Of a DNA stretch of 64,000 nt, positions 46,191 through 58,880 are shown in pieces. This stretch comes from Coenobita brevimanus. Its lineage: Eukaryota > Arthropoda > Malacostraca > Decapoda > Coenobitidae. The stretch's first letter is position 1, and each line of letters begins with the position of its first letter. A model generated the notes under the pieces. That model did no database searches. It worked only from the letters and a program-made list of their open reading frames with translations, and was not told the origin of the DNA. Location of the stretch: contig CM064671.1 of the NCBI GenBank assembly GCA_032717465.1, positions 51,278,356-51,342,355 on the forward strand, given 5' to 3'. Position numbers and translations under genes: made by a program.

Positions 46191-47225
46191 ATGGACACAT
46201 ACTTTAGTAAAGCAAAATTGGAAAAGAAAAGGGATAAAGGTAGAAAGAAAGGTGATGATTTCTACCAAGAACTGGTTAAAGTGGAGACGCACAATAGACT
46301 GGCTGAACGTGTACACAAACTAGAAATGGCTTTCAAAAATGAAATTGATGAAATAAAGAAGCAGATGCACTTGCAAAAGGAAGAAATAGAAAAACTAGGA
46401 AGGGAGGCCAACAAGAAAGACACAACCATCAGTGAACTAACAGTGGAACTGAGTACACTTAGGAAGAAAAGGAGTGAAATGGCAAGTACAGTAGTCAATC
46501 ACGAGAGTGTTATGGAAGAGTTCAAAAATGATACAGAGACAATTAGGTAAATAGGCAGTCTGATAGACCAAAGCAGTGATATTGAGGAGAAGATAACACA
46601 GGTGAATGAAGCTGTGCAAAGCTACAAAAATGATGTGGAAACCACGTATGCTGAAATGGTGAAAGTAAAGAAAGACTTAGAAACAAGGATGGAGGAAAAA
46701 AGCATTAAACAGGAAGTGAAAAGAATAATCCAAAACAATCCAAAGTTAGTCAGAGATTCAGTAGATATAAACAAATCTATAGTAATCATTGGTATAGAAG
46801 AGGAAGAAGTAAAAAACAAGATCACAAGAGACAAAAAGGAGATGGCAAATGTAATGAGCTAACTGAAAGAATTATCAGAGGAAATCTGTAGTAAAGACAT
46901 AGAGGAACACAAAAGGTTAGAGAAATACGAGAAAAGCAAGACAAGACCTCTAAAGGTGACTTTTCAGAGTGTAAACACTGTGGAGGAGATACTGAAAAAT
47001 GCAAAGAATCTTATGGAAAAAGAGGTGTTCAAAAATGTATGGATAAAAAGATGCCTAACACAAGAGGAACTGGAATTACTGAAAGAGAAGAGGGAGGAAG
47101 CAAAAACAAAAAAATGAGGGAAGATCAGAAGAGAAGAACAATTTTTTTTTTTTTACAAAGTAATAGGATTGCAGGTACGAAAGTGGTACATAAACAGGAT
47201 GGAATAAAAAGGAGGAAGGTAGTAA
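46191..47225 (+). pseudogene. CR1-like LINE ORF1, broken
   Basis: It starts MDTYFSKAKLEKKRDKGRKK. About 220 residues of Lys/Glu-rich coiled coil follow, then SIVIIGIEEEE and an RNA-binding-like region with EKSKTRPLKVTFQSVNTVEE and LTQEELELLKEKREEAK. ORF1 proteins of this kind bind the element RNA. Stops at 46,548 and 46,860 interrupt the frame, and a stop at 47,115 followed by a T-run near 47,141 marks a frame change before the last block (KVIGLQVRKWYI). It is next to ORF2 in the same orientation. Confidence 0.8.
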
Positions 47226-47245
47226 AACCATGTCATGACAAATAT

Positions 47246-49960
47246 ATGAACAAGATGATAAAGTTGATGTACTCAAATGTGGATGGAATGGTATCTAAAT
47301 TACTAGAGATGAATGATTATGTCAGAGAAAATGAACCACAAATAATATGCCTAACTGAAACAAAATTAACACCAAGGATATCCAATGACATACTAAACTT
47401 AGAGGAATACAATATATGGAGAAGAAACAGAAATTTAAAAAAGGGAGGAGGAATTATAATATTAACTAAGAAAAATCTAAAAGTCAATGAAATAAAACTA
47501 GATATACCATCACAAGTAGAACTGATTGCAGTAGAGATCAACACATCTGAAGGGAAAGTAATTGTAGCCAATTTGTACATGCTACCCAGATCAAACACAT
47601 GGGAAAGAGACGAATATGAGGACCTGGCAGAGAGTACAATTCAGAGTTTATGATCATTACTAAATAAAATGGAAGAGAAATCGGAAAGAATTATACTAAC
47701 TGGAGATTTTAATACAAATATAAATTGGAATACTCTAGATATAATTAGCCAAGAAAGCTGTTGGGACCAAAAGCTCCTGGATCTCGTGCAAGAGTTTTTC
47801 CTAATGCAACATGTGAGGGAAACCACTAAAAAAAGAGGACTCGATATACCTTCAGTGCTAGATCTAATATTTACTAGGCAAGAAAATGATATTGACAGTT
47901 TAATATATCACCCTCCACTCGGCAAAAGCGATCATGCAGTACTAAATTACAACTTCAGGATAGCATATGACATAGTTAACAGCAATGAAAGTTACAAAAA
48001 GAGCCTAAACTATAAAAAGGGAAATTATCAAGACCTAAAGAAGTACTTCTTAGAAGTTGATTGGGAAAATGAGCTTAGAGGACAAGATTTAAATGCTGTA
48101 TATAAAAAATTCTGTGAATTTTATGAAATAGGAGTCCAGAAGTACATCCCACAGCACAAAGAAGCAGATAAGAAAATACAGAAATGGTTCAATACAGAAT
48201 GTAAAAAATCAAAAGAAAGAAGAGATTTATTGTGGAATAGATACAGAAGACACAATAGTGAAAGGGCGTATAATAATTACAAACAGGCAAGAAACGATTA
48301 TACAAGAATAAGGAGGAAAGCCCAAAAACAGTTTGAGGAGGATATAATAAATAAAAGTAGTGATCAACCAAAGCTGTTTTACAGCTACATCAGAAGCAAA
48401 ACCAAAGTAAAAGATATAATACAATCCATTACGGACGAGGGAATCACTTATACGCAAGAGAAAGATATTTGTGAAGCACTAAATAAGAATTTCCAATTAG
48501 TTTTTACAAAAGAAAAAAAATTTGAAAGGGACTATGTGGTACATGCATGTCCACACATACTACCAGATATACAAATGTCAGAAAAAGTAATACAGGAGGA
48601 GTTAAGTAAATTAGACAGAGGAAAAGCAAGTGGTCCTGATGAAATTTCATGTTGGGTACTACGAGAATGTGCAAAGGAGTAAGTAAACCATTATTTATAA
48701 TTTTCAAGAAATCCTTGAGTCATGGTAAACTACCTGATATTTGGAAGAAAACAAATATTGTCCCCTTATTCAAGAAAGGAAATAGACAAAATCCACACAA
48801 CTACCGACCAGTAACACTGACCAGTGTTGTAAGCAAGGTATTAGAAAAGCTTATAAGAAAAGCTTGGGTAAATCATCTAGAAGAACACAGTATGATAACA
48901 GAAAGACAGTTTGGTTTCAGAAAAGGAAAATCATGTGTTACTAATCTGTTGAGCTACTATGACTACTAATCTGCTGAGCTACTATGACAGAGTAACAGAC
49001 ACAATACAGGAGAGAGAAGGATGGGTGGACAATATCTATTTAGATTTCAAGAAAGCTTTTGACACAGTACCACATCAAAGACTTTTATGGAAACTGTACC
49101 ATCAAGGAGGAATTCGAGGCAAACTGTTTTGTTGGATGCAAGACTTTCTCATAAAAAGAGAAATGAGGACAGTACTAAGAGGAAACTACTCATCATGGAA
49201 AGAAGTGACTAGTGGAGTACCACAGGGTTCAGTGCTGACACCAATCATGTTTTTAGTGTATATAAATGATATAAACAGTAACACTGGAAATGAGAGCTAT
49301 CTGAATATGTTTGCAGATGATGCAAAAATACAAAGGAAAATTACTAACACAGACTCTTGTAAAGAGCTACAAGAAGAATTAAATAAACTTCATGAACGGA
49401 GTAATACATGGCAAATGGAATTCAGTGTGGACAAGTGTCATGTAATCAAGTTTGGTAAAAGTGGAAAAAGACCTGATTGGGATTATAAGTTAGGAAATAT
49501 AACCCTACACACATCAGAAAGAGAGAAGGACCCAGGTGTGATTATCAATAACAAACTATCTCCGGCTGACCACATCAGTGAGAAGGTACGGAACATGTAT
49601 ACACTGCTTGTAAATATGAGAATAGCATTGACATAAATAAATGAAGTCATGCTAAGAAGGATAATAACATCATTCATTAGACCAACCCTGGAATATGCAT
49701 CAGTAGTCTGGAGTCCTCATCTCAAAAAACACATAGAAAAGATAGAAAAAGTTCAAAGGGCCGCTACAAGATGGATACCAAGCTTAAGGGACCTAAGCTA
49801 CGAAGAAAGACTAAATAAACTGAATCTACCAACACTACAGGAGAGAAGGAAAAGAGGTGACATGATAATGCTATATAAAATAGTGTGTGCCAAAACAATT
49901 CACAAATTTAAGGATATGTACGATAAATATGGTTTAAGACACGGGACAGTACGAGCTTGA
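47246..49960 (+). pseudogene. CR1-like LINE ORF2 endonuclease-reverse transcriptase, broken
   Basis: APE endonuclease: KLMYSNVDGMVSKL, PQIICLTETKL, ILTGDFNTNINWN and GKSDHAVLNY. Reverse transcriptase: PDIWKKTNIVPLFKKG, NYRPVTLTSVVSKVLEKLI, YLDFKKAFDTVPH, SGVPQGSVLTPIMFLVYIND and the catalytic MFADDAKI. The C-terminus IPSLRDLSYEERLNKLNLPT and RRKRGDMIMLYKI is typical of CR1/L2-group elements. Breaks: stop at 47,651, frame change near 48,670, a 25-bp tandem duplication at about 48,937-48,986 that shifts the frame, and a stop at 49,634. It ends at 49,960 and is followed by the short 3' end. Nearly full length. Confidence 0.92.
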
Positions 49961-50005
49961 CTCGTTCCTGTAAAGATACAATTAGGTAAGAACAATTAGG
50001 TGAGA

Positions 50006-50062
<57 letters not shown>
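49961..50062 (+). repeat. CR1-like 3' end and (CA)n tail
   Basis: Two copies of a 14-bp unit, ACAATTAGGTAAGA and ACAATTAGGTGAGA, lie at about 49,977-50,004. An ACACATAC bridge leads into (CA)n up to 50,062. CR1-type elements usually end in short tandem repeats like these. The second copy at 28,088-28,208 shows the same order. Confidence 0.85.
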
Positions 50063-50063
<1 letters not shown>

Positions 50064-52170
50064 CACCGGGCAGGAAGCCTCAGCAGCAGATTTATACCCC
50101 AAAAACACATGTACGACGCCAGAGAACCAGAGAGAGCCAGGGAAGAAGGAAGGAGAAGGAGAGTAGGAGCTAGAGAGAGTGTGGGAAGGCGGCAGTTAGC
50201 ACAAACTGACCCTGACAAAACAACGGGTCACAACAATCTCTTTAACTTTTTCAGTCAAGCAACTGTCTCACAGTAAAGCTCCATCAACCCTAATCTGCCA
50301 ATTCATCACCTCACCTCACAATATGAAGAGGATAACGGGACAGAGACAGTCTACCCTGACGTTCCCCTACATTATTCTCTCTGTCCTACTGGGTCTCTCC
50401 GATCAACCTGACAAGATAATAAACCTTCCCAATCTATAGTAAAAGACCAAGGCTACATGATCCTGGCATCTGGTAGCCTTCAACATGACCGTGTGATAAT
50501 GGTCGTGACTTTGTGGTTGTGTGAACGATCTTGTGTTGTTTATAACCATGTTGTGTTTATGACCATGTTATCTCATGAAGAGGTTTTTTATGATCATGTG
50601 ATGGATTGATATTTAGTCTTGTTTTGATCCATGTATCTCTCCAAGGCAGCATTTTCTGGGTTGGCAAGCAAGCTGAACACTGAGTAGATATGCATGGGGT
50701 GATGTCTTGCTTATGGTCTTGCAATCGAGATCGGCAGCATTGTATCAATGTAAAGAATATAATTAAATGTATGTATACCAATGTACTGCTTATGTGCTTT
50801 GTTTCAGTCACGAAGTAGGTAGGAGGCAGGAGTAACACGATTCCTGATCCTTCTTTAAAATTTTCAATGACTGTTAAATTAAACAATGGAATAAAAGGGA
50901 AATAAAAGGGGATGAGGATGTGGGCCATGCACGAAATCGGGCGCGACCCCCAAAACGTTCAGAACCCCTGGTCTATACCAAAGTCCTATGAAATCATACG
51001 CCAACAGAGTGCTTTATGCCGAATGTTTTGCTTATTGCATGTTATATATCAGTGAAAGCAGGTTTTTTATTTCCCTGTAAACCACTTTCTTCCAATTTGC
51101 TGTATTCCATATTCACCTAGCCCACCCTGACATTAAGATCTCATATCTACACAAAACAGTATTTTTCCAGGATTCTACGACTGTGGAATTCGGGATTATT
51201 TACTTTCTGGCACCTGACTAGCATCCCAAACGCAACTACCTGCCGTAATTTACCGAAGCGGATACTTGTTGATTCGTCTCTGGCAATGATAAATTTATGG
51301 GTAAGTTGTAATGTCATTTCGAATTTTCTATTTTATCATTAAAAAACTTCTTTATCTTCAAGCTGTCTACCCTGATTATCCAGAAGTAGCAAGCATTTGT
51401 GTACCATCAACATGGAAGGGTTCTGAATGCCACAAAATCTCCCTTCCTAAAATCTTCAATCCATTGTGGTTATCTCGATAGGCATAAATTGATGTTCCAT
51501 AAGCTTGTCAGTGAGAAATAGTTTTAAGGCTTTTTTATGAAATATTCTGGTGTCTGGCAATTCTAACAAACTAAACATACAGGTTGAAGCAAAATCACAT
51601 TTAATGAATGAAATATGGGATATCTGGCATTATACCCAATGGGTGAATCGGAAGGTCGCCAGTCCTGAGGGCTTGTTTTAAATGCCATCTTTTAAAGTTG
51701 AGCGACTAATATGTAAATATGTACAATGAAAAGAAAAAAAAAACACAGGTAGCAACACTTTACCAATATCTATGTCTACATATTTAATTATGTAACTATG
51801 ACATCAAATAGAAGTACTCTTGTTGTTAATAATTTGCCATTTTTATATTAAAGAATATCAAGTATCCAACAATCACTATCATTATTTCACCGTAGGATGA
51901 AGAATGTAGCTTTCAGAAATAAGACAAATGTGGTAAAATAATTAACAGTTTATAATGTGAAATGAGTCCAATAATCATCCATAAACTATTCAAGTCAAGG
52001 GGATGTTGGCTGCACCTCACAGGCCTCCAATAACTGGACATACTGTAATGTTTACATGGGAAATATACAGTAATAAGTTTTGACGTATGAATAGTTCTCT
52101 TTCATTGAATACAGGTGACAGAAAAGCAAACTGAATGACAAAAATATATGGAAAAGGTCTGCTACTATAT
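50063..52170. other. no feature recognised
   Basis: No open frame with a recognisable domain and no repeat partner seen. Confidence 0.5.
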
Positions 52171-52206
<36 letters not shown>

Positions 52207-52454
52207 GTGTGTGGTGCAGTGGTAACGCTCTCGCTTGCCAACTGGTAGACGGGAGTTCGCGCCTCGCTCAGGTTGCGAAAAGTTTCACTGACGAAGTGGG
52301 TGGTTACTGTCCCCCTGGAGCAAGGGGACGGGTTTGTGCGTGTGTGAAGGTCACATCCTTGCCCTTAGATCGGACTATATGAGCTCTCAGCTCCCTGCCG
52401 GGAGGGTAAAAGCTGACGATCACGACCATCAAGTGATCCTGACCGACCCGGTGA

Positions 52455-52497
<43 letters not shown>
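52171..52497 (+). mobile_element. tRNA-Gly-like SINE flanked by (CA)n
   Basis: The head at about 52,206-52,270 has an A-box-like GTGTGGTGCAGTGGTAACGC, an anticodon-loop region CTTGCCAAC (GCC, Gly-like) and a B-box-like GAGTTCGCGCC. About 180 bp of body follow, ending GACCGACCCGGTGAATT and a (CA)n tail to 52,497. A second (CA)n tract at 52,171-52,203 lies directly upstream. The head has extra bases in the variable region and cannot be a normal tRNA. Confidence 0.8.
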
Positions 52498-52499
<2 letters not shown>

Positions 52500-52799
52500 C
52501 AAATACAAGTACAACCATATATTTCTGTTCCTAATCGGTAACACTTTCGTACATGGTGCTTTAACAGTCGAATTTTGAACAATAAAGTTAGACGAGATTC
52601 GGAAACTGAAATGTAAGTACACACTATTCTATTCCAGCTAATACCTAACGAATACATTCAGGTGAGTGTAAGTAAGGAGCATGAATAGTAATACTGTCAC
52701 CATGTGTCTTCTCAAGGTGAGGACAATTCCACTTTTCTATTTCAATTATCACCAGATGATCGCATTCAGGCATGACCGAGTCATAGGAGAGAAAGACCA

Positions 52800-53280
52800 A
52801 TATTCTCGTCAGTTAAGGAAGCTCCATGACAGCTCTTTCTTAGCTATTTAGTTCTTGATGTGTGGGTGGTTACTTTCCTTATATGCCAGACACCATAATC
52901 TTGTAAAGGGGTGCAGTTTATCTTTGGGTTAGGTGTTTTAAAAGAGGGGCACTAACCCTCCGCCAACCCATTCTTTGACAGGTAGGGAATACCTATGGGT
53001 TCTTTATATGGTTACCACTGAGCGTTGTAAATGGTTCTCTGGCTTCCAGAAAACCATTAGGCTTGTCACTCAATGTAAATCCACCTGAAAAGGAAATAAA
53101 TGTAATAAGGGACATGAGAGATAGGAGAATTAGGAAGAAAGGAGAGCAGACAGAAAAAGAATGATGAAGGTGAAGGAAAATTACCGTGATTATATAACAA
53201 GAGAAAAGGAAATAAAGTGTAAGCAAAATCACTGTGCTAGGAAGAGGTGTTAGGCAGCTTCCATGTCCGACGAGAATACG
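52800..53280. mobile_element. MITE copy 5, split by a family Y element
   Basis: Left end TATTCTCGTCAGTTAAGGAA and right end TAGGCAGCTTCCATGTCCGA plus CGAGAATACG match the MITE termini. About 300 bp of family Y lie between them, so this MITE was invaded after it inserted. Confidence 0.75.
52883..53180 (-). mobile_element. SINE-like element (family Y) nested in a MITE
   Basis: Minus-strand order: CATTGAGTGACAAGCC, GGGTTGGCGGAGGGTTAGTG, then a 3' end (ATTATGGTGTCTGGCATATA) like the other Y copies but with no clear tetranucleotide tail. Confidence 0.65.
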
Positions 53281-55321
53281 AGTCGGAGTGTTGATATTGC
53301 TACCATAAACCTCCACATGGTTGGGACAGTTTATTACTATATCTCCGTTAATGCCAGATATGGTTATTGAACTGTGAGTGAGCCACAGGAGCCTGATTTC
53401 TAACTCACACTTTCCAGGGAATTTTTGTGGTGCTGGCGGTGGGTGCAGCTGCTTCTGGAGTGGCGTTGTGTGCTGAGCTGATCATCTCAAGTCTTTTTCC
53501 TCACTGTGATCCAGGTCATCGGAATGCATATTATCACTAAATATTGCAATGGACTTCATACAATAGCTTCAATAAAATATCGATAAATATTGTTAAAGAT
53601 TCTTTGGCGAAACCAATTTGTATATAAGCATTCTGTTTGTTCTAATAAATAAAAATGAAATATTGTGGTATCCATACTCCCGGGGGGGTTGACAGGAGGG
53701 AATGATGTAACTGGAAGCATACTCTGCCAGTAACTGAGAGGACCAGTATTCGATTCTAGGACAGGCAATAGTATGCTTGGATAATGTCTTTATAGCAGCC
53801 TCTTCGTAATACTAAAATATTAACCAAATTTTTCATACTCAGAGACGCGTGTTATTATCTGGGGGAAAGATTGAGACTTGGAAAATAATAAATGATTATG
53901 CTAATGACTCTTATCTAATCAATAGATACTAATCAATGCGTTTTTCGTCATTATCCAGTGGAAATGGTGATGTATTGCTGAACATACTAGCCCAAAACTG
54001 GCAGAACTTCAATTTGATTCTCAGACACGACACACTCTATGGATAGGGTATGTTTGCCTCTCGTCCCTGTTCACCCTACAATGACATCTGGGGCCTAGAC
54101 GTAATTCTGCAGCGGATCGTATTCTTGATGAAGACTGGGAATTAGAAAAACAATGGTTGTCTATTATATGGTCTTGTTCAGTCGAAGAACAACCATGGCG
54201 GTAGAGGTAGAGGTGCAATTATTGAAGGCACACCCGCTTTTGCATCGAAGGGGTCTCCGTTTCATTCCAGGGTAGGGAAAGAGACTTTGGGTAGGATCTC
54301 AGCCCAGCCTATTTGAGCCTAGAACTGATATAGGGACTTAGATTTGTAGTATGTTGCGGCCCTAAGTCTGTGAAATATTTATTGAGTGTTTTCATTGTCA
54401 CTTACGAGTAATCCATGAACTTGATAAAAGGACTCCAGTAAAAGAAGACTAAACATTGTTGCAGAAAACTATGTAGCTGTAGGAAATAAATGTAATTAAC
54501 GGTGTCTGATGGTGTAAGGTTTTTGGCCAGATTTCTCAGCGAGGGATTGTTATTTCTGAAACCCTTGGTGGCTTTAATTCTTGCTTTGCCCCTGTACTCG
54601 CTCCTGTATGCGTTCTATAAAGCAATATGCAAGCTAGCCATGTCTAAGGATCATACAGTAGTTTTTTCGTAAATTAAGCCAGGGACTGGTTATTTGACGA
54701 AGTCGCCTCCTCGGCTCCAAATAATTCAGCTGAGGGACGATATTTGCGTGTTTGTTCTTCTTTATGCTGTACTGCTTTTTATTCAGCTTAGAAAGAACTT
54801 CTCAAAATGTACAAGCAAAGTCAAGCCCTCATTAATGTCTTTACCATTTGAAAACACTGGTCAACAAAAATTTTGTTCCTAGGGTATTGATGGGTGCTTT
54901 AAGCATACTTTTTCGCGATGAATCCAAATATGAAACCAGATTTTTCCTATCAATCTTAATTTATTGTGACGCAGTTCATATGTTCGTCATTTAGCCGTTT
55001 CACGGGATAAAAATCATTAATATATTATTTTGTTAAAAAAAATTATGCACATTTATTTCTATATAATTAATTCAGTTGATTCCTCTGGAGAAAAAGATTT
55101 GATAATACTGACATGATAAATCTGGTCAGAGTAACAGATTGTGCAAGTTGAAACATGTGTAGACCTGTTCAGACATGGGCCTAGTTTCAGTGTGCAGAGC
55201 AGCTCGAAGTCAGTCTGTTTGTAGGTTCCACAGTGTTATCGGCTAGTGTGTGTTGCTCCTTTCTTAATTATTATTAATATTTTATTTTACATAATTGTTG
55301 TGGTCATCTCGATGCATTGTC
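53281..55321. other. no supported gene
   Basis: Includes a weak tRNA-like stretch near 53,690-53,765 and a promoter-like region upstream of 55,322. No coding feature is recognised. Confidence 0.4.
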
Positions 55322-55411
55322 ATGCTGCGAAACTGTCTTAATAAACCCAGTTCCTTCTGTTATGTTTCTGGTGAGCTAAATTTTAAATCCCACAACGGAA
55401 CTTTACACCGT

Positions 55412-55445
<34 letters not shown>

Positions 55446-57038
55446 CAATGAACCTTATTTTGTATGTAAAGTGGGTGATCAAGACAAGAGCTGGGTCCTT
55501 CACATTTATTGGGTTACATGTGAAAGACTACTCACAGCATGGCTAAACGATTCACGTCACATGCCATTTGTTTTTCCAGCGATTTTCAGGGAACCCAAAG
55601 ATCACAGAACAAACTGCTATTTCTGCCATGTAAGTGCAGAAGGGGTTACTTCAAAAGCAAAAAGCTTTGTTGAATACCCTATTCTACTATCTGCAGATGA
55701 GACTATTTCCTCACAGAGCTGAACTTCCAGTACCAAATCCTCCAGAGAATGTACCTTGAAGTGATGAGAAATCAAACGAAGCTGGAGAGTATTACAAGGA
55801 AAAAGAAGAAATTTTAAAAGTAAGATTCTAAACTTCCTGTTCATTCAATGATCCACATTTACTGTCCCAAGGAGATCTGAATGACTTTGCTCATGATTTG
55901 GATTTATCTATGAAGCAGCCTAACAGTTTAGGTTTAAGATTAAAGGCTTGAAATCTATTGCAGAGTGTTTTTTTTTTTTTTTTTTTTTTCCTGCAGCCAC
56001 AATGATGATTTAAACAATGCTTCTCGCAAGAGGATGGACTTGTGTTTTGTAAATATTTTAGTATTATTCAGTCACGGGTGCTCTTGGTCATGAACACAAT
56101 GTGGACAAGTGGCGTTTGTTCACTGACTCCTCAAAAGTCAGCTTGAAAGAGGTCCTTCTTCATAATGGAAATAAATTTCATTCTGTACCTATTGCACATG
56201 CAGCAGACTGAAACAGTCATACGACAACATGAAGTTGCCTTAAGAAAAAGTTCAGTATCAGAAATAAAAGTGGAATATCTGTGTGGTTGCAACTAGGTTA
56301 TGCAAAGAACTGTTGCTTTGTATGTTAGTGGGGCAGTAGGGACAAGCAAAATTACTTCATTCAGAAGCACTGGCCAAAACTTACCTCACTTGTTCCAGGA
56401 AAGAGAAATGTGATCACCCACTGCTTGTCCCTGAGAAAGTGTGTCTTCCTCCACTACACATCAAGCATGCACCTATGAAAACTTTGTTTAATTAATTGAT
56501 ATAATCCAAACTGAATTCGCATACTTGAGAAGTAAGTTTCCCGAGATCAGTAATGCCAAGATTAAAGAGGGTATTTTGGTGTGCTCTCAGAGCAGAGAAT
56601 TGTTAATAGACGAGGGATCTGAAGAGGAGTTAAGTGAAGTTAAGAAAACTGCATGGCAGAGTTTCAAAGGTGTCTGAAGAAAGTTTTTAGGAAATCACAA
56701 GTCTGAAAACTATCCCAAAACAGTATATGGCCTTCTTAAGTCTTACTAAAGAATGAGGTGCAATGTGTCATTAAAAATTCATTTTGGAGGCCCTCACTAA
56801 AACTTTGATTCCAGAAAAAAAAAAAAAAAAATGGGCGAAGTCAGTGATGAACAAGGTAAGCATTTTCACCAGAACATTTAATTTTCTTAAATGGAAAAAC
56901 GTTACCAAGGCAACTAGAGCCCCAGCATCCTGGCTGATTACTGCTGGACTATTACGAGAGATAATTATGAGTAAAATACCCCAGAAAATTAAACAAATCT
57001 ACCTTCTAAACTACAAATTTGTAGTTTTTAATATGTAA
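55322..57038 (+). pseudogene. Decayed repetitive ORF family (CYFC type)
   Basis: Translation in shifting frames gives LNKPSSFCYVSGELNFKS from the ATG at 55,322. A 27-A run (55,418-55,444) breaks the frame. Then come VGDQDKSWVLHIYWVTCERL, MPFVFPAIFREPKDHRTNCY followed by FCHV, DKWRLFTDSSKVSLKEVLLH, PPLHIKHAPMKTL and an end resembling MEKRYQGxWSPxxLADYCW. I recall the same motif order from an uncharacterised, highly repetitive family in arthropods and Hydra, about 550 residues when intact. The paired Cys residues (CYxC and CYFC) may bind a metal (inference). Many stops and frameshifts. A second copy, sharing breaks, lies inverted at 62,960-64,000. Confidence 0.7.
55418..55444. repeat. Poly-A run inside the decayed ORF
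   Basis: About 27 A residues where the family normally has a short Lys-containing stretch. It is the cause of the first frame change. Confidence 0.9.
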
Positions 57039-58576
57039 ACGTATGGGCTTTTAAACAATTAATTGCATGTCACTCAAAAACCTTATCCGATAGAGAAATG
57101 TTACCAGTTATGGATTCAGTAAAAAAAATATATATTAGAATTAGGTATTTTCATCCTTGGGTCACTTTTTTTTTTTTTTTTTTTGCTTTGTTCACTTTCC
57201 CAGTGTAATCTGAACAAAATCGTCGGTCTCATCGCTTTGTCTTACCCTAAAACTAACACTTCAGTCCTGAATACTGAGATTTAAATAGAGGTTAGCATAA
57301 GAACATAAGCAAGTTACGAAGTCGGGTTAGGGAAAGGATGTATAACAGTAGCCAGTTCTTATTCTGCCATTGAGCTACGGGATATAAGTTGCTTAAGGAC
57401 GATTATCGCCACCAAGCTAAGTTGAAAGAACTTACTGACGCTCCACCACCACCCTTTCCACAATCCCCAGTTTCCATAATTGGGCAACATAGCATGTGAA
57501 CACCACATCAGCGTAACAATGCCACCTTTGGATCTTTAGCTTCACACACACACAGGACCTTTGACATTGGCTAGTTTATATTGATTTTCATCCCTGCCAT
57601 CTTCCTGCTACTGATGCCTCCATAAATGCTTTATCGTAGTCTGGTGATCAATTTATGTTTTACTCAGGTTATCTACAATCGATTTTGTATCATTTGGTTA
57701 GTCTTTTAGAACTTGAGGAATTAGTTAGAACCTCCATTTTTCAGAAATGGAATTTGATTCCCCAGATTGGCTTCCCCCCAAACTTCAACCTGCAGTAGTT
57801 CAATTCTAATTGTATACGGGTACATTTATTTAGAAATGAAGGGCACCTGTAGAATGCTTTGTGGATGTTTTTACTTCCTATATTAACCCGCCACGTGCAA
57901 ATGCCATTTTAAAACGGTCTGACATAACTCTGCAGCCAGTGCCAGTGCTGTTTTAAAACGGTTTAAATTAAAAAACTCACTGTGACTGCATTTTTCAAAG
58001 ATTCGCGGGTAAAAACTGGCAGGCATGTAAGGTAACTGTTCCTCTACCATCACCCAGGCTGTCAAGGCCATGCACTCACTCGCTTCCCCCCTCACGCTCT
58101 CTCTGCTTCACTCTGCCTGTGTGCCTCACCCAGTGCTGTACATAGTGAAGGCATTTTGTAAATATTTTCATGTACGTGTAAGTTGTAAATATTTTCTTGT
58201 AAGTGTAAGGACTATATAGTGAAGTCGAGTTGTAAATACCTTCTTGTAAGTGGCCAGTACTGTACATAATGAAGTCAGGTTGTACCTATCTTCAAGTAAG
58301 TGTAAGATAATGCATTCACAGTGAGAAAGACATGCAAATTGTGATAGATGCTGACATAATAAGTAATCAGAAAAGTGTTCTGAACATATCTATACCTTCC
58401 CAGCATAAATACCTCAGTATACCTCACATAGAAAACGGCTTTCTCTCACGTACGTGGTGAGCATGAGAGAGCTGCTATACCTGTACACGAGTATGCAGGA
58501 CTCAATAAAACTGATTTCCGAGCCTCAGTGAGGGGTTGATCGAGGATGAGATGGAGGGATGGAGTTGAACAGTATA
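55997..58576 (+). repeat. Inverted duplication 2, left arm
   Basis: Reverse complement of 61,424-64,000. Matching landmarks run from CCACAATGATGATTTAAACA (55,997, equal to the last bases of the window) to TGAGGGGTTGATCGAGGATG (58,530). Position sums drift by only 3 over 2.5 kb. Identity by eye is about 95-97%. The outer limit is unknown because the partner arm runs off the window. Confidence 0.93.
58140..58310. repeat. Degenerate tandem repeat in the left arm
   Basis: Three to four imperfect units of about 45-60 bp share GTGAAGTCGAGTTGTAAATA and CTTGTAAGTG. The same units occur in the right arm at about 61,690-61,850. Confidence 0.65.
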
Positions 58577-58880
58577 TCTCGTGAACGGCTTGAGCTATCA
58601 ACATAAAACCGTCACGGTATCAAGATAACGCCATAATCTTTGACGAGTTCAAAAACGGGCACTTGTGGTCAAGGTTATGGTCACCATAATGGCTGCCAAA
58701 AGACAACTACTTTTTATCGTCCACCTTTAGCGCCATTAGGCTATAACTCATGAACAGCATAAGCTATCAACATGAAAACTTTAGGGTATCAAGGTATGGC
58801 CATAATCTTGAGCGAGTTCGAAAATGGACAGTCGGGGTTAAGGTGAAGGTCACCTAAATGGCTGCCAAATGTCAACAAAT
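58574..58880. repeat. Two-copy tandem repeat, period about 169 bp
   Basis: Units beginning near 58,574 and 58,743 share CTATCAACAT, GCCATAATCTT and ATGGCTGCCAAA. Diverged, non-coding. It starts exactly where the left arm of inverted duplication 2 ends. Confidence 0.75.

Noticed and set aside
52206..52270. A tRNA-Gly gene
   Set aside because: Extra bases around the variable loop and a degenerate T arm; it is the head of a SINE with a (CA)n tail.
53690..53765. tRNA-like SINE head
   Set aside because: Only a B-box-like GTATTCGATTCTA is visible and no second copy or tail was found.
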